19,219 bases of DNA. Origin: Actinomycetes bacterium (lineage in GTDB: Bacteria; Actinomycetota; Acidimicrobiia; Acidimicrobiales; Microtrichaceae). A program made the position numbers and the translations under genes. Under the pieces are notes generated by a model, which saw only the letters and a program-made list of their open reading frames with translations, made no database searches and was not told the DNA's origin. Positions 7,390-14,632 of the stretch are shown here, in pieces. Every line of letters begins with the position of its first letter. Position 1 is the first letter of the stretch. Where the stretch lies: positions 1 to 19,219 of the forward strand of contig JAEZFI010000234.1 in NCBI GenBank assembly GCA_023437745.1, read 5' to 3'.

Positions 7390-8163
7390 ATGAGCAACGT
7401 CACCATCGAACACGACGGGCCGGTCACGATCATCACGATCGACCGGCCCGCCGTGCGCAACGCCGTCGACCGGCCGACCGCCGACGAGCTGCTCCGGGCG
7501 TTCGCCGCCTTCGACGCCGACGCCGGGCGGTCGGTCGCGGTCCTCACCGGCGCGAACGGCACCTTCTGCTCGGGCGCCGACCTCGGCGCCATCTCGGAGG
7601 GCCGGGGGAACCGCGTGCTCCACGATCCCGAGCAGCCCGGCCCCATGGGCCCCACCCGCATGGAGCTCTCGAAGCCGGTGATCGCCGCGGTCGAGGGGTT
7701 CGCCGTGGCCGGTGGGCTGGAGCTGGCGATCTGGTGCGACCTGCGGGTCGTGGCCCGGTCGGCGACGTTCGGGGTGTACTGCCGACGGTGGGGTGTGCCG
7801 CTGGTGGACGGCGGGACCGTGCGGCTCCCACGCCTGATCGGCGAGTCCCGAGCGATGGACCTCATCCTCACCGGCCGTGGGGTGGGAGCCGAGGAGGCGG
7901 AGCGGATCGGCCTGGCCAACCGGGTGGTCGACACCGGCGAGGCGCGAACCGCGGCGGTCGCGCTCGCGAAGGAGATCGCCGAGTTCCCGCAGGTCTGCGT
8001 CCGGAACGACCACCGGTCGACCCGCACGCAGTGGGGACGGACGCCGATGGACGCGTTGATGGAGGAGACACGACTGGGTCTCGAGACGCTGGCGTCCCCC
8101 GAGACGGTCGAGGGTGCCCGCCGGTTCGTCGGCGGCGCTGGCCGGGGCGGCAGCTTCGGCTGA
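7390..8163 (+). CDS. Enoyl-CoA hydratase/isomerase (crotonase) family protein
   Basis: This 257-residue crotonase has the fold's oxyanion-hole segments CSGADLGA (residues 60-67) and GFAVAGGLELA (103-113). Glu111 corresponds to the first catalytic glutamate (Glu144 of rat enoyl-CoA hydratase). The second catalytic glutamate (Glu164 in rat, in the context FG.PE) is not present: the sequence reads FGVYCRRWGVPLVDGGTVRLP (127-147), with Cys-Arg-Arg in that region. This marks a common actinobacterial and proteobacterial subgroup annotated only as crotonase/enoyl-CoA hydratase family. An acyl-CoA substrate is very likely, but 2-enoyl hydration is doubtful; isomerase, hydrolase or lyase activity is possible. 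It is a single gene between the hppA hairpin and a convergent GGDEF-EAL gene 20 nt away. Confidence 0.93.
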   Translation: MSNVTIEHDGPVTIITIDRPAVRNAVDRPTADELLRAFAAFDADAGRSVAVLTGANGTFCSGADLGAISEGRGNRVLHDPEQPGPMGPTRMELSKPVIAAVEGFAVAGGLELAIWCDLRVVARSATFGVYCRRWGVPLVDGGTVRLPRLIGESRAMDLILTGRGVGAEEAERIGLANRVVDTGEARTAAVALAKEIAEFPQVCVRNDHRSTRTQWGRTPMDALMEETRLGLETLASPETVEGARRFVGGAGRGGSFG

Positions 8164-8183
8164 GGTCCGTCGGGGCTCGACCG

Positions 8184-9662
8184 TCAGCCGGGATGGCTGC
8201 CGGTGCGCTCGCCGGCAGCGGCGTCCTGCTGTTCGGTGGCGATCCGGTCGAGCGCCTGGGCGAACCGGGCGAAGGGAACTGCTCGCCCGAAGAGCCAGCC
8301 CTGCGCCAGGGGACAACCCAGTCGGCGGAGCGCGTCCGCCTGGGCTTCGGTGGTCACACCTTCGGCGACGACGTCGAGCGACAGGCCGGCGCCGAGGTCG
8401 GTGATCGCCCTGACGATCGTCGTGTCGGCGGTGTCGGTGCCGAGGCCCTCCACGAACGACTGGTCGATCTTGATCTCGTGGACAGGGAACCGGCGGAGCT
8501 GGCCCAGCGCCGAGTACCCGGTGCCGAAGTCGTCGATCGAGAGCCGCACACCGAGCGTCCGCAGTGCTCGGAGCGTCTCGACGGTGTGCGCGTCGCCGGC
8601 CACCTCTTCGGAGACCTCGAGCACCAGCAGCTCCGGGGGGAGCCCCGACTCGCGGAGGCTGCGGTCCACCGCGTCGACCAGGGTGGCCGACCGGACCTCG
8701 GTCCCCGAGAGGTTGACGGCGAGGCGCAGCGGGGGCCCGGTGCGGATCCGGTTCAGCGCTGCGAAGCGCCGGCAGGAGGTGGTGAGGACGGCACGGCCGA
8801 TCTCGTCGATGAGCCCGCTCTCCTCGGCCACCGGCAGCCACTGGTCCGGATAGAGGACGCCGTCGACGGGATGGCTCCAGCGCGCGAGCGCCTCGGCGCC
8901 GACGACCTGGCCGGTCCCCAGCTCCACGACCGGTTGGTACAGCACCTCGATCTCGTCGTGCAGTCGGGCACGACGGAGGTCGGACGCCATCGTGGCGCGC
9001 CGGCCGACGGCCTGCCGGAGGTCGTCGGTGAACGTCGCCGTGCGGTCCCGGCCGTGGTCCTTCGCCTCGCGGAGGGCGAGGTCGGCGTGGCGAAGGAGGT
9101 CCACGCCGCTGACGTCCGAGGCCGCGCTCCCGTCGACCTGGCTGACGCCGATCGACGCAGTGACGAACACCTCCGTCCCCCCGAGGGTCGTCGGTCGTGC
9201 GACGGCGCCCCGGAGGCGGTCGGCGAGGAGCTCGGGGGCCGGCTGTCCGGCAGCCGCAGTGATGACGAGGAACTCGTCGCCGCCGACCCGGGCGACGGTG
9301 TCCTCGGGCCCGACGATCGACGTGAGCCGCATCCCGATCTCGGTCAGCAGCGTGTCGCCGCGGTCGTGGCCGAGTGAGTCGTTGACCGTCGTGAAGCGGT
9401 CGACGCCGAGGTGCAGCACGGTGATCCGACCGTCGGGCGCTGGGTCGTGGAGCAGCTCGTCCAGTCGGCTCAGCGCGAGGTGGCGGTTGGGGAGACCGGT
9501 GAGCGGGTCGTGCTCGCGTTGGTGGCGGAGGGCCTCGGCGCTCGACCGGAGCGCGGCTCGGAGGGCTCCGTTCTGGCGGAACATGAGCACGTGGTGCAGG
9601 ACGAGCAGCGCGAATGCGCACAGCCCGACCACGATCGACCACGACGGAGCCTGCACCACCAC
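8184..9662 (-). CDS. Membrane-anchored GGDEF-EAL protein (c-di-GMP signalling)
   Basis: A 492-residue protein with one N-terminal membrane helix (about residues 9-28), a GGDEF domain (about 50-210) and an EAL domain (about 230-475). The literal GGDEF motif is intact (127-131), but the upstream metal-site segment reads LGVDRF: the first Asp of the usual DxDxF is Gly86. The RxxD inhibitory site is missing (GPED at 118-121). The EAL domain looks complete: AEALARW (EAL at 257-259), VNLSG, LEVSEE, DDFGTG (377-382), KIDQSF and VVAEGV. The safe prediction is a c-di-GMP phosphodiesterase; cyclase activity is uncertain. It starts at GTG 9662, with in-frame GTGs at 9659 and 9656; GGAG at 9671-9668 fits any of them. 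It lies downstream of the P450/amidotransferase pair, behind a strong hairpin. Confidence 0.93.
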   Translation of the reverse strand: MVVQAPSWSIVVGLCAFALLVLHHVLMFRQNGALRAALRSSAEALRHQREHDPLTGLPNRHLALSRLDELLHDPAPDGRITVLHLGVDRFTTVNDSLGHDRGDTLLTEIGMRLTSIVGPEDTVARVGGDEFLVITAAAGQPAPELLADRLRGAVARPTTLGGTEVFVTASIGVSQVDGSAASDVSGVDLLRHADLALREAKDHGRDRTATFTDDLRQAVGRRATMASDLRRARLHDEIEVLYQPVVELGTGQVVGAEALARWSHPVDGVLYPDQWLPVAEESGLIDEIGRAVLTTSCRRFAALNRIRTGPPLRLAVNLSGTEVRSATLVDAVDRSLRESGLPPELLVLEVSEEVAGDAHTVETLRALRTLGVRLSIDDFGTGYSALGQLRRFPVHEIKIDQSFVEGLGTDTADTTIVRAITDLGAGLSLDVVAEGVTTEAQADALRRLGCPLAQGWLFGRAVPFARFAQALDRIATEQQDAAAGERTGSHPG

Positions 9663-9709
9663 GCCCTCTCCATCGGCCGATCGGCTCCCCGAACTGAGCC
9701 AGCGCGCCC

Positions 9710-9759
9710 GTTCTGTTCCAGGGAGAGCAGCGCCGGTGATGCTCTGGCTGGAACAGAAC
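9710..9759 (-). terminator. Strong hairpin directly after the amidotransferase gene
   Basis: Two 20-nt arms (9710-9729 and 9740-9759) pair at 18 of 20 positions around a 10-nt loop. On the plus strand the left arm begins GTTCTGTTCCAG and the right arm ends CTGGAACAGAAC. It starts 2 nt beyond the amidotransferase stop codon. There is no T tract on either side. It most likely terminates the P450-amidotransferase transcript and insulates the GGDEF-EAL gene. Confidence 0.7.
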
Positions 9760-9761
9760 CG

Positions 9762-10439
9762 TCAGAGCGCGAGGAACCAGTCGACGAGGCGGTGGCAGCG
9801 TGCCCTGGCGTCGCCGGCGTGTCGCACGGTCTCGGCCCGCAGTCCGTCGACGTCCACGCCCGCCTGCACGAGCTGCTCCCGATCGCCCGGGATCCACAGG
9901 TCGAGCAGCGGCAGGTCCAGCTCGGGGTGGAACTGGAGTCCCACCGCCCGGCCCTGGCGGAACCCCTGCGGCGCTGCGTCGTTCGTCGCGAGGGTGGTCG
10001 CTCCGGGCGGCACCTCGAACCGGTCGAAGTGCCACTCGAACCAGGTGCCCGCCAGCTCGGGCACGTCGGACCCCACGGTGACCCAGCCCACCTCGGGCCG
10101 ATCGGTGGGCTCGACCCGCCCTCCCAGCGCCGCGGCCAGCGCCTGCCCGCCGAAGCAGAGGCCGAGCACCGGCACGTCGCGCTCGACGGCGGAGCGGACG
10201 AGGTCGAGCTCCTGGCCGATCCAGGGTTCGATCGCCGGGTCGTACACCGACCACCGCGAGCCCATCAGCACCAGCAAGCCGGTGTCGTCGAGGTCGGGGA
10301 GCGGACCGCCGGCGACCGGCGACGCCGGTTCGGGGCAGATCGTGTGCTCGCGGAGCCGGACGCCGCGAGCGGTGAGCGCCTCGCCCACGAACCCGGTGGT
10401 CGACTCGACGTCGTGGTGCAGGACGAGCGCCGTGGTCAC
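9762..10439 (-). CDS. Class I glutamine amidotransferase-like protein
   Basis: A 225-residue stand-alone GATase1-type domain. The nucleophile elbow is VLGLCFGGQALA, with Cys95. The catalytic His171 and Glu173 lie in LQFHPEL (168-174). Other family features are LLVLMGSRWSVYD (55-67), where the substrate-binding glycine usually sits, and WFEWHFDRF (133-141). Such proteins hydrolyse glutamine, or gamma-glutamyl bonds, and pass ammonia to a partner synthase; some are peptidases or amidases. The partner is not visible here. It begins with GTG 10439, 13 nt after the P450 stop, without a clear Shine-Dalgarno sequence, so it is probably translated by coupling in an operon with the P450. A strong hairpin follows immediately. 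Confidence 0.9.
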   Translation of the reverse strand: MTTALVLHHDVESTTGFVGEALTARGVRLREHTICPEPASPVAGGPLPDLDDTGLLVLMGSRWSVYDPAIEPWIGQELDLVRSAVERDVPVLGLCFGGQALAAALGGRVEPTDRPEVGWVTVGSDVPELAGTWFEWHFDRFEVPPGATTLATNDAAPQGFRQGRAVGLQFHPELDLPLLDLWIPGDREQLVQAGVDVDGLRAETVRHAGDARARCHRLVDWFLAL

Positions 10440-10452
10440 GGGGACGTGGCGC

Positions 10453-11703
10453 TCAGGCGACGCTGACGTGCAGGGAGTTGAGGCCCCGGAGGATGAAGTG
10501 GTCCCGGTAGGTCGGTTCCTCGCTCAGCTCGATCCGGTCGAAGCGCTCGACCAGCCGGCCGATCGCACACTGACCCTCGACGCGGGCGAGCGCGGCGCCG
10601 AGGCAGTAGTGGATGCCGTGGCTGAACGTCAGGTGCCGCGTGTCGGGTCGGTCGATGTCGAGGGCGTCCGGTGACTCGAAGCGCTCGGGGTCGCGGTTGG
10701 CGGCGGCGAGCAGCGTCACGACGCCCTGGCCCGCCGAGATCTCGGCGTCGCCGATCCGGAGGTCGGTGGTCGCCGTCCGCCCGGTGAGGTGCACCGGCCC
10801 GTCGTAGCGGAGCAGCTCCTCGACGGTGGAGCCGATCAGGTCCGGTCGCCGTCGCAGGCGGTCGAGCTGGTCGGGATGGTGGAGGAGCGCCGACGTCCCG
10901 TTGCCGATGAGGTTCATGGTGGTCTCGTGGCCTGCGATGAACAGGAGGACCACGATCGAGTTCAGCTCGGACTCGCTGAGCCGGTCGCCTTCCTCCTCGG
11001 CGGCGATCAGCGCCGACACGAGGTCGTCCCCGGGCTCCGCCCGCCGGACCTCGAACAGGTCCGAGAAGTACTGGACGAACTCCATCATGGCGACCATGCC
11101 GGCCATGAGCTCCGCCTCGGGCAGGAAGTCACCGTCGAGCAGGCGAGAGGCGGCCGAGGCCCACGGCCCGAAGCGGTCACGGTCGGCGAGCGGTACGCCC
11201 ATCAGCTCGCAGATCACCGTCACGGGCAGCTGGTAGCCGAGGTCCGACACCACGTCGAGGTGGCCGCGCTGCGCAGCGTCGTCGAGGATCGCGTCGCACA
11301 GGTCGACGATGTGCGGGCGGAGGCGCTCGACGGTGCGAGGGGTGAACGCCTTCGACACGAGCGACCTGATCCGGGTGTGGTCGGGCGGATCGAGGAAGAG
11401 CAGGGTCGTCAGCTCACCCGAGGCGGCGGCCTGCTCGCGGGGTGACCGCTGCTCGATCGGCACGTCGGTGACCCGGTGCACGGGGTTCGAGCTGAAGCGC
11501 GGGTCCCGGAGCACTGCCTCGCAGTCGTCCCACCGGGTGAAGAGCCACTCGTTGGCGTCGGGGAAGAAGAGCCTCGGGGTCTCGGCGCGGACCCGGTGGT
11601 AGGTGGGATGCGGATCGGCGCGGACTGCGGGGTCGCGTACGACCTGCTCCAGCGTGTGGAGCGGACGTTCCCGACCGACAGCAGGGTCCTCAGGGGCTGC
11701 CAC
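10453..11703 (-). CDS. Cytochrome P450 (bacterial soluble type)
   Basis: From GTG 11703 this is a 416-residue soluble class I P450 of normal bacterial length. Visible motifs are the C-helix DPPDHTRIRSLVSKAF (105-120), the I-helix oxygen-activation site AGHETT (257-262), the K-helix ExxR (Glu296 to Arg299), and the heme loop FSHGIHYCLG (360-369) with Cys367 as thiolate ligand. It would use an external ferredoxin and reductase, neither of which is in the window; the substrate cannot be predicted. A longer open frame reaches 11751, but the TACCGT hexamer 6 nt before GTG 11703 supports this start. It is the first gene of a probable operon with the amidotransferase and is divergent from a GGDEF-EAL gene. 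Confidence 0.94.
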   Translation of the reverse strand: MAAPEDPAVGRERPLHTLEQVVRDPAVRADPHPTYHRVRAETPRLFFPDANEWLFTRWDDCEAVLRDPRFSSNPVHRVTDVPIEQRSPREQAAASGELTTLLFLDPPDHTRIRSLVSKAFTPRTVERLRPHIVDLCDAILDDAAQRGHLDVVSDLGYQLPVTVICELMGVPLADRDRFGPWASAASRLLDGDFLPEAELMAGMVAMMEFVQYFSDLFEVRRAEPGDDLVSALIAAEEEGDRLSESELNSIVVLLFIAGHETTMNLIGNGTSALLHHPDQLDRLRRRPDLIGSTVEELLRYDGPVHLTGRTATTDLRIGDAEISAGQGVVTLLAAANRDPERFESPDALDIDRPDTRHLTFSHGIHYCLGAALARVEGQCAIGRLVERFDRIELSEEPTYRDHFILRGLNSLHVSVA

Positions 11704-11709
11704 GACGTC

Positions 11710-11715
11710 ACGGTA
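11710..11715 (-). promoter_or_regulatory. Leaderless-type -10 hexamer TACCGT of the P450 gene
   Basis: On the minus strand TACCGT ends 6 nt before GTG 11703. It is the same sequence and spacing as before the DedA gene. It selects this GTG over the upstream ATG at 11751, which would place the promoter inside the coding region. Confidence 0.55.
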
Positions 11716-11820
11716 GCCCGACGATGCACGCCGGACATCGGGCCGCCACACAGGATCGTGGTTCGCCGTGCGGACTCAAGGCGGCCGGAGTGCGACCGAT
11801 GGTTACGGGTGTCACGCCTG

Positions 11821-13383
11821 ATGCGACGCTCATCGCTGCTCCGCAGCTTCGCCACCAGCAGCTTCGTGCTGCTGGCGGGCTTGGGCGTCGGGCTGTGGCT
11901 CGCGATCCGGGCCACCGTCTCCCCGGAGCGGGTCGGAGCGCTGACCCTGGTCATGGCGCTCGGCCTGGGCGTGGTGTACCTCGCACTGTTCCGCCTCGTG
12001 TCCGCGGCCAGCGCCCGGCTGCGTCGGCAGGCCGACGAGAACCGGTTCCTCGCCACCCACGACCCCCTGACGGGTCTGCCCAACCGAGGGTTGCTCCTCG
12101 AGCAGATCATCGGGTGGCTGCCCGACGAGGAGGGGCGGACGATCTGGCTCGGGCTCGTGAACCTCGTGCGGTTCCGTGACGTGAACGACGTGCTCGGCCA
12201 TGCCCACGGCGACGAGGTCCTCACCGAGGTGGCCCGTCGGATCGCCGGCATCACCAGCGAGAACGCCGGTGTGGCCCGGCTCGGCGCCGACGAGTTCGCC
12301 GTCGTCTGGCGGTCCGATCCCGACCTGGACCACTCGGCCGCGGCCCGGTCGCTGCTGGCGGAGCTCTTCGCCCAGCCGTTCGACGTGGGTGGCGTGTCGA
12401 TCCTCCTGCGCGCGGTCGTGGGCCTCGCCACGTCGCGGGGCGACGAGACCACCGTCGAGCGTTTGGGCGCGTCCGTGATCGCCGAGCGGCTCCTCCGCCA
12501 GGCCGACGTCGCGCTCGAGGCTGCACAACGAACCCGGCAGGCAGTGTGCCGATACTCCAACGATCTGGAGCACGCGAACCCCGAGCGGCTGGCGCTTGCC
12601 GCGGACGTCGACCGTGCCATGGCGGCGGACGAGTTCATGCTCGTCTACCAGCCGAAGATCTCGATGCGGGACCTGCGGGTGAAGGGCGTCGAGGCGCTCG
12701 TCCGCTGGCAGCACCCGACACGTGGGCTGGTCAGCCCCGCCGAGTTCCTTCCCATCATCGAGCAGACGGACCTCATGGGCGCGCTGACCGACCGCCTGCT
12801 CGACGCGGCGCTGACCCAGTGGCGTGAGTGGTGGGACGCCGGCATCGATCTCCCGGTGGCGGTGAACCTGTCGGCTCGAAACGTGGTGGACGCCGACCTC
12901 CCCACCCGGGTGGCGAAGTGCCTTGCCCGCTACGGCGCGCCGGCCGAGGCGCTGGAGCTGGAGCTGACCGAGAGCGCCGTGCTGGAGGATCCCGACCGGG
13001 CCCGCATGATCCTCGAGGAGCTGCGGAGCCTCGGCGTCCGACTCGCCGTGGACGACTTCGGCACCGGCTACGCGTCGCTCGCCTACCTGACCGCCCTGCC
13101 GATCGACACGGTGAAGATCGACCAGTCCTTCGCCCGTCCGGTGCTCAACGATCCGCGTTCCGCCGCGATCGTGCGGTTCACGGTCGACCTGGCACGACAC
13201 CTGGAGCTGACCGTCGTCGCCGAGGGCATCGAGGACGCCGAGACGTTCGCGGCGCTCGCCGAGCTCGGGTGCGACGTGGGGCAGGGCTACTGGATGTGCC
13301 GGCCGAAGCCGGGCCCGGAGCTCACCGAGTGGCTCGCGACCTCGGACTACGGGATCGTGCGGCGGCGCCAGGCGTCGCGCTGA
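11821..13383 (+). CDS. Membrane GGDEF-EAL protein with degenerate GGDEF motif; probable c-di-GMP phosphodiesterase
   Basis: A 520-residue protein with two N-terminal membrane helices (about 12-32 and 40-58), a GGDEF domain (about 75-245) and an EAL domain (about 262-505). The active-site loop reads LGADEF (154-159): the second glycine of GGDEF is Ala156. The metal-site segment is VNLVRF, so both Asp of DxDxF are gone (Asn114 and Val116). Cyclase activity is therefore unlikely. The EAL domain has all hallmarks: VEALVRW, NLSARN, ELTES, DDFGTG (411-416), KIDQSF, VVAEGIE and GQGYW. Like some composite proteins, the GGDEF part may bind GTP to control the EAL part. ATG 11821 is chosen because the hydrophobic N-terminus follows directly; GTG 11809 is an in-frame alternative. 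No Shine-Dalgarno sequence is seen. It is divergent from the P450 gene. Confidence 0.93.
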   Translation: MRRSSLLRSFATSSFVLLAGLGVGLWLAIRATVSPERVGALTLVMALGLGVVYLALFRLVSAASARLRRQADENRFLATHDPLTGLPNRGLLLEQIIGWLPDEEGRTIWLGLVNLVRFRDVNDVLGHAHGDEVLTEVARRIAGITSENAGVARLGADEFAVVWRSDPDLDHSAAARSLLAELFAQPFDVGGVSILLRAVVGLATSRGDETTVERLGASVIAERLLRQADVALEAAQRTRQAVCRYSNDLEHANPERLALAADVDRAMAADEFMLVYQPKISMRDLRVKGVEALVRWQHPTRGLVSPAEFLPIIEQTDLMGALTDRLLDAALTQWREWWDAGIDLPVAVNLSARNVVDADLPTRVAKCLARYGAPAEALELELTESAVLEDPDRARMILEELRSLGVRLAVDDFGTGYASLAYLTALPIDTVKIDQSFARPVLNDPRSAAIVRFTVDLARHLELTVVAEGIEDAETFAALAELGCDVGQGYWMCRPKPGPELTEWLATSDYGIVRRRQASR

Positions 13384-13418
13384 GCGGCCCGTCGGGTTCG
13401 TCGGGGCGAGGCGTCGGT

Positions 13419-13424
13419 ACGCTG
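13419..13424 (+). promoter_or_regulatory. Leaderless-type -10 hexamer TACGCT of the amidohydrolase gene
   Basis: TACGCT (TANNNT) ends 5 nt before ATG 13430, and no Shine-Dalgarno sequence separates them. It occupies the 46-nt gap after the GGDEF-EAL stop, suggesting that the amidohydrolase is transcribed independently. Confidence 0.55.
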
Positions 13425-13429
13425 CGCCC

Positions 13430-14608
13430 ATGATCCACCAGGTGGAGCGTCCGTTCGACGCCGACAACCACTACTACGAGGCGCTCGACGCCTTCACCCG
13501 CCACCTCGACCCCGCGTGGGGACCGAGGTGCGTCCAGTGGGCCGAGATCGACGGCCGGAAGTACCACGTGGTGGGCGGCAGGGTCTCGCGGGCCGTGGTG
13601 AACGCCACGTTCGACCCCGTTGCGAAGCCGGGTGTGCTGAAGGACTACTTCCGGGGCAACCCCAACGGCGACGACCCCCTCGAGCTGCTGCGTGCGCGGG
13701 ACCGGATCTCGCCCGCCTACCGCGACCGTGACGTCCGGCTGGCGACGCTCGACGAGCACGGCCTCGACAAGGTCTGGATGTTCCCGACCCTCGGGATGAT
13801 CTATGAGTCGCTGCTCGTGGACGACCCCGAAGCCGTGTGCGTGACGTTCCGGGCGTTCAACCGGTGGCTCGAGGAGGACTGGGGCTTCGACTACCGGGGC
13901 CGGATCTTCGCTGCGCCGTACCTCTCCCTGGCCGACGTCCGCTGGGCGTGCGAGGAGCTGGAGTGGGCGCTCGACCGAGGGGCCCGCACGATCGTCATGC
14001 GCCCGGCGGCACCGAGGACCGTCCTGGGTCACCGCTCCCCGGGCCACCCGGAGTACGACCCCTTCTGGGCGCGGGTGAACGAGGCCGGCATCACCGTCGT
14101 CGTGCACGCAGGCGACAGCGGGTACACGGCGCACGGCTACGCGCAGGACCAGTTCACGACCAACTTCGCCGGCATCCCGCAGCCGATCAAGATGCTGCAG
14201 CTCGAGCGGCCGATCGAGGACTTCCTGGCCTCGCTGATCTGCGACCGGTTGTTCCACCGCTTCCCGAACGTCCGGGTCGCGTCGGTCGAGAACGGGTCGG
14301 GCTTCCTGTCAGGGCTGCTCCACCGCCTCGAGGTCACGGCGAACAAGATGGCCGGGTGGTTCCCCGAGTCGCCGACGGAGACGTTCCGGCGGCACATCTG
14401 GGTGAACCCGTTCTGGGAGGACGACGTCCACGAGCTGCTGGCGACGGTCGGGCCGGACCGGGTGATCTTCGGCTCGGACTGGCCGCACATCGAGGGCATG
14501 CCGGAGCCGCTCGACTACCTCGAGGAGCTCGACGGCCTGGACGCTGCGACCACGGCGAAGGTCGTGCGTGACAACGCCACCGAGCTGAACGAGCTGCAGC
14601 CGGCCTGA
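13430..14608 (+). CDS. Amidohydrolase family protein (amidohydrolase_2-type TIM barrel)
   Basis: A 392-residue protein of the PF04909-type amidohydrolase superfamily. The N-terminal metal segment is FDADNHYYE (9-17), with Asp12 and His14 standing for the usual DxHxH; the first His is replaced by Asp, as in many members. VVVHAGDSGY (223-232) supplies His226. VASVENGSGF (283-292) and FGSDWPHIEG (347-356), with Asp350, complete the barrel site. Members include decarboxylases related to 2-amino-3-carboxymuconate semialdehyde decarboxylase and resorcylate decarboxylases, as well as C-C or amide hydrolases. Such genes are numerous in soil and marine actinobacteria, often near aromatic or steroid degradation genes, which are not evident here. 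The substrate is unknown. It converges on the RCC1 lipoprotein gene 24 nt downstream. Confidence 0.92.
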   Translation: MIHQVERPFDADNHYYEALDAFTRHLDPAWGPRCVQWAEIDGRKYHVVGGRVSRAVVNATFDPVAKPGVLKDYFRGNPNGDDPLELLRARDRISPAYRDRDVRLATLDEHGLDKVWMFPTLGMIYESLLVDDPEAVCVTFRAFNRWLEEDWGFDYRGRIFAAPYLSLADVRWACEELEWALDRGARTIVMRPAAPRTVLGHRSPGHPEYDPFWARVNEAGITVVVHAGDSGYTAHGYAQDQFTTNFAGIPQPIKMLQLERPIEDFLASLICDRLFHRFPNVRVASVENGSGFLSGLLHRLEVTANKMAGWFPESPTETFRRHIWVNPFWEDDVHELLATVGPDRVIFGSDWPHIEGMPEPLDYLEELDGLDAATTAKVVRDNATELNELQPA

Positions 14609-14632
14609 GGCGCTCCGGCGCTCGGGGGTGGG

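Noticed and set aside
7357..10254. 965-codon minus-strand frame spanning the crotonase, GGDEF-EAL and amidotransferase genes
   Set aside because: It is Arg/Pro/Gly-rich, crosses three recognised genes on both strands and passes through the strong hairpin at 9710. It is a GC-bias artefact.
11476..11820. Upstream extension of the second GGDEF-EAL frame to 11476
   Set aside because: It would run through the P450 gene's 5' part and promoter. The product is non-homologous until the hydrophobic N-terminus at 11821.
11830..13467. 545-codon minus-strand frame opposite the second GGDEF-EAL gene
   Set aside because: It is antisense to a gene with complete EAL motifs and shows no recognisable domain.
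14609..14632. Possible bidirectional terminator between the amidohydrolase and RCC1 genes
   Set aside because: The gap holds only a direct repeat of GGCGCTC, which does not fold into a convincing stem.
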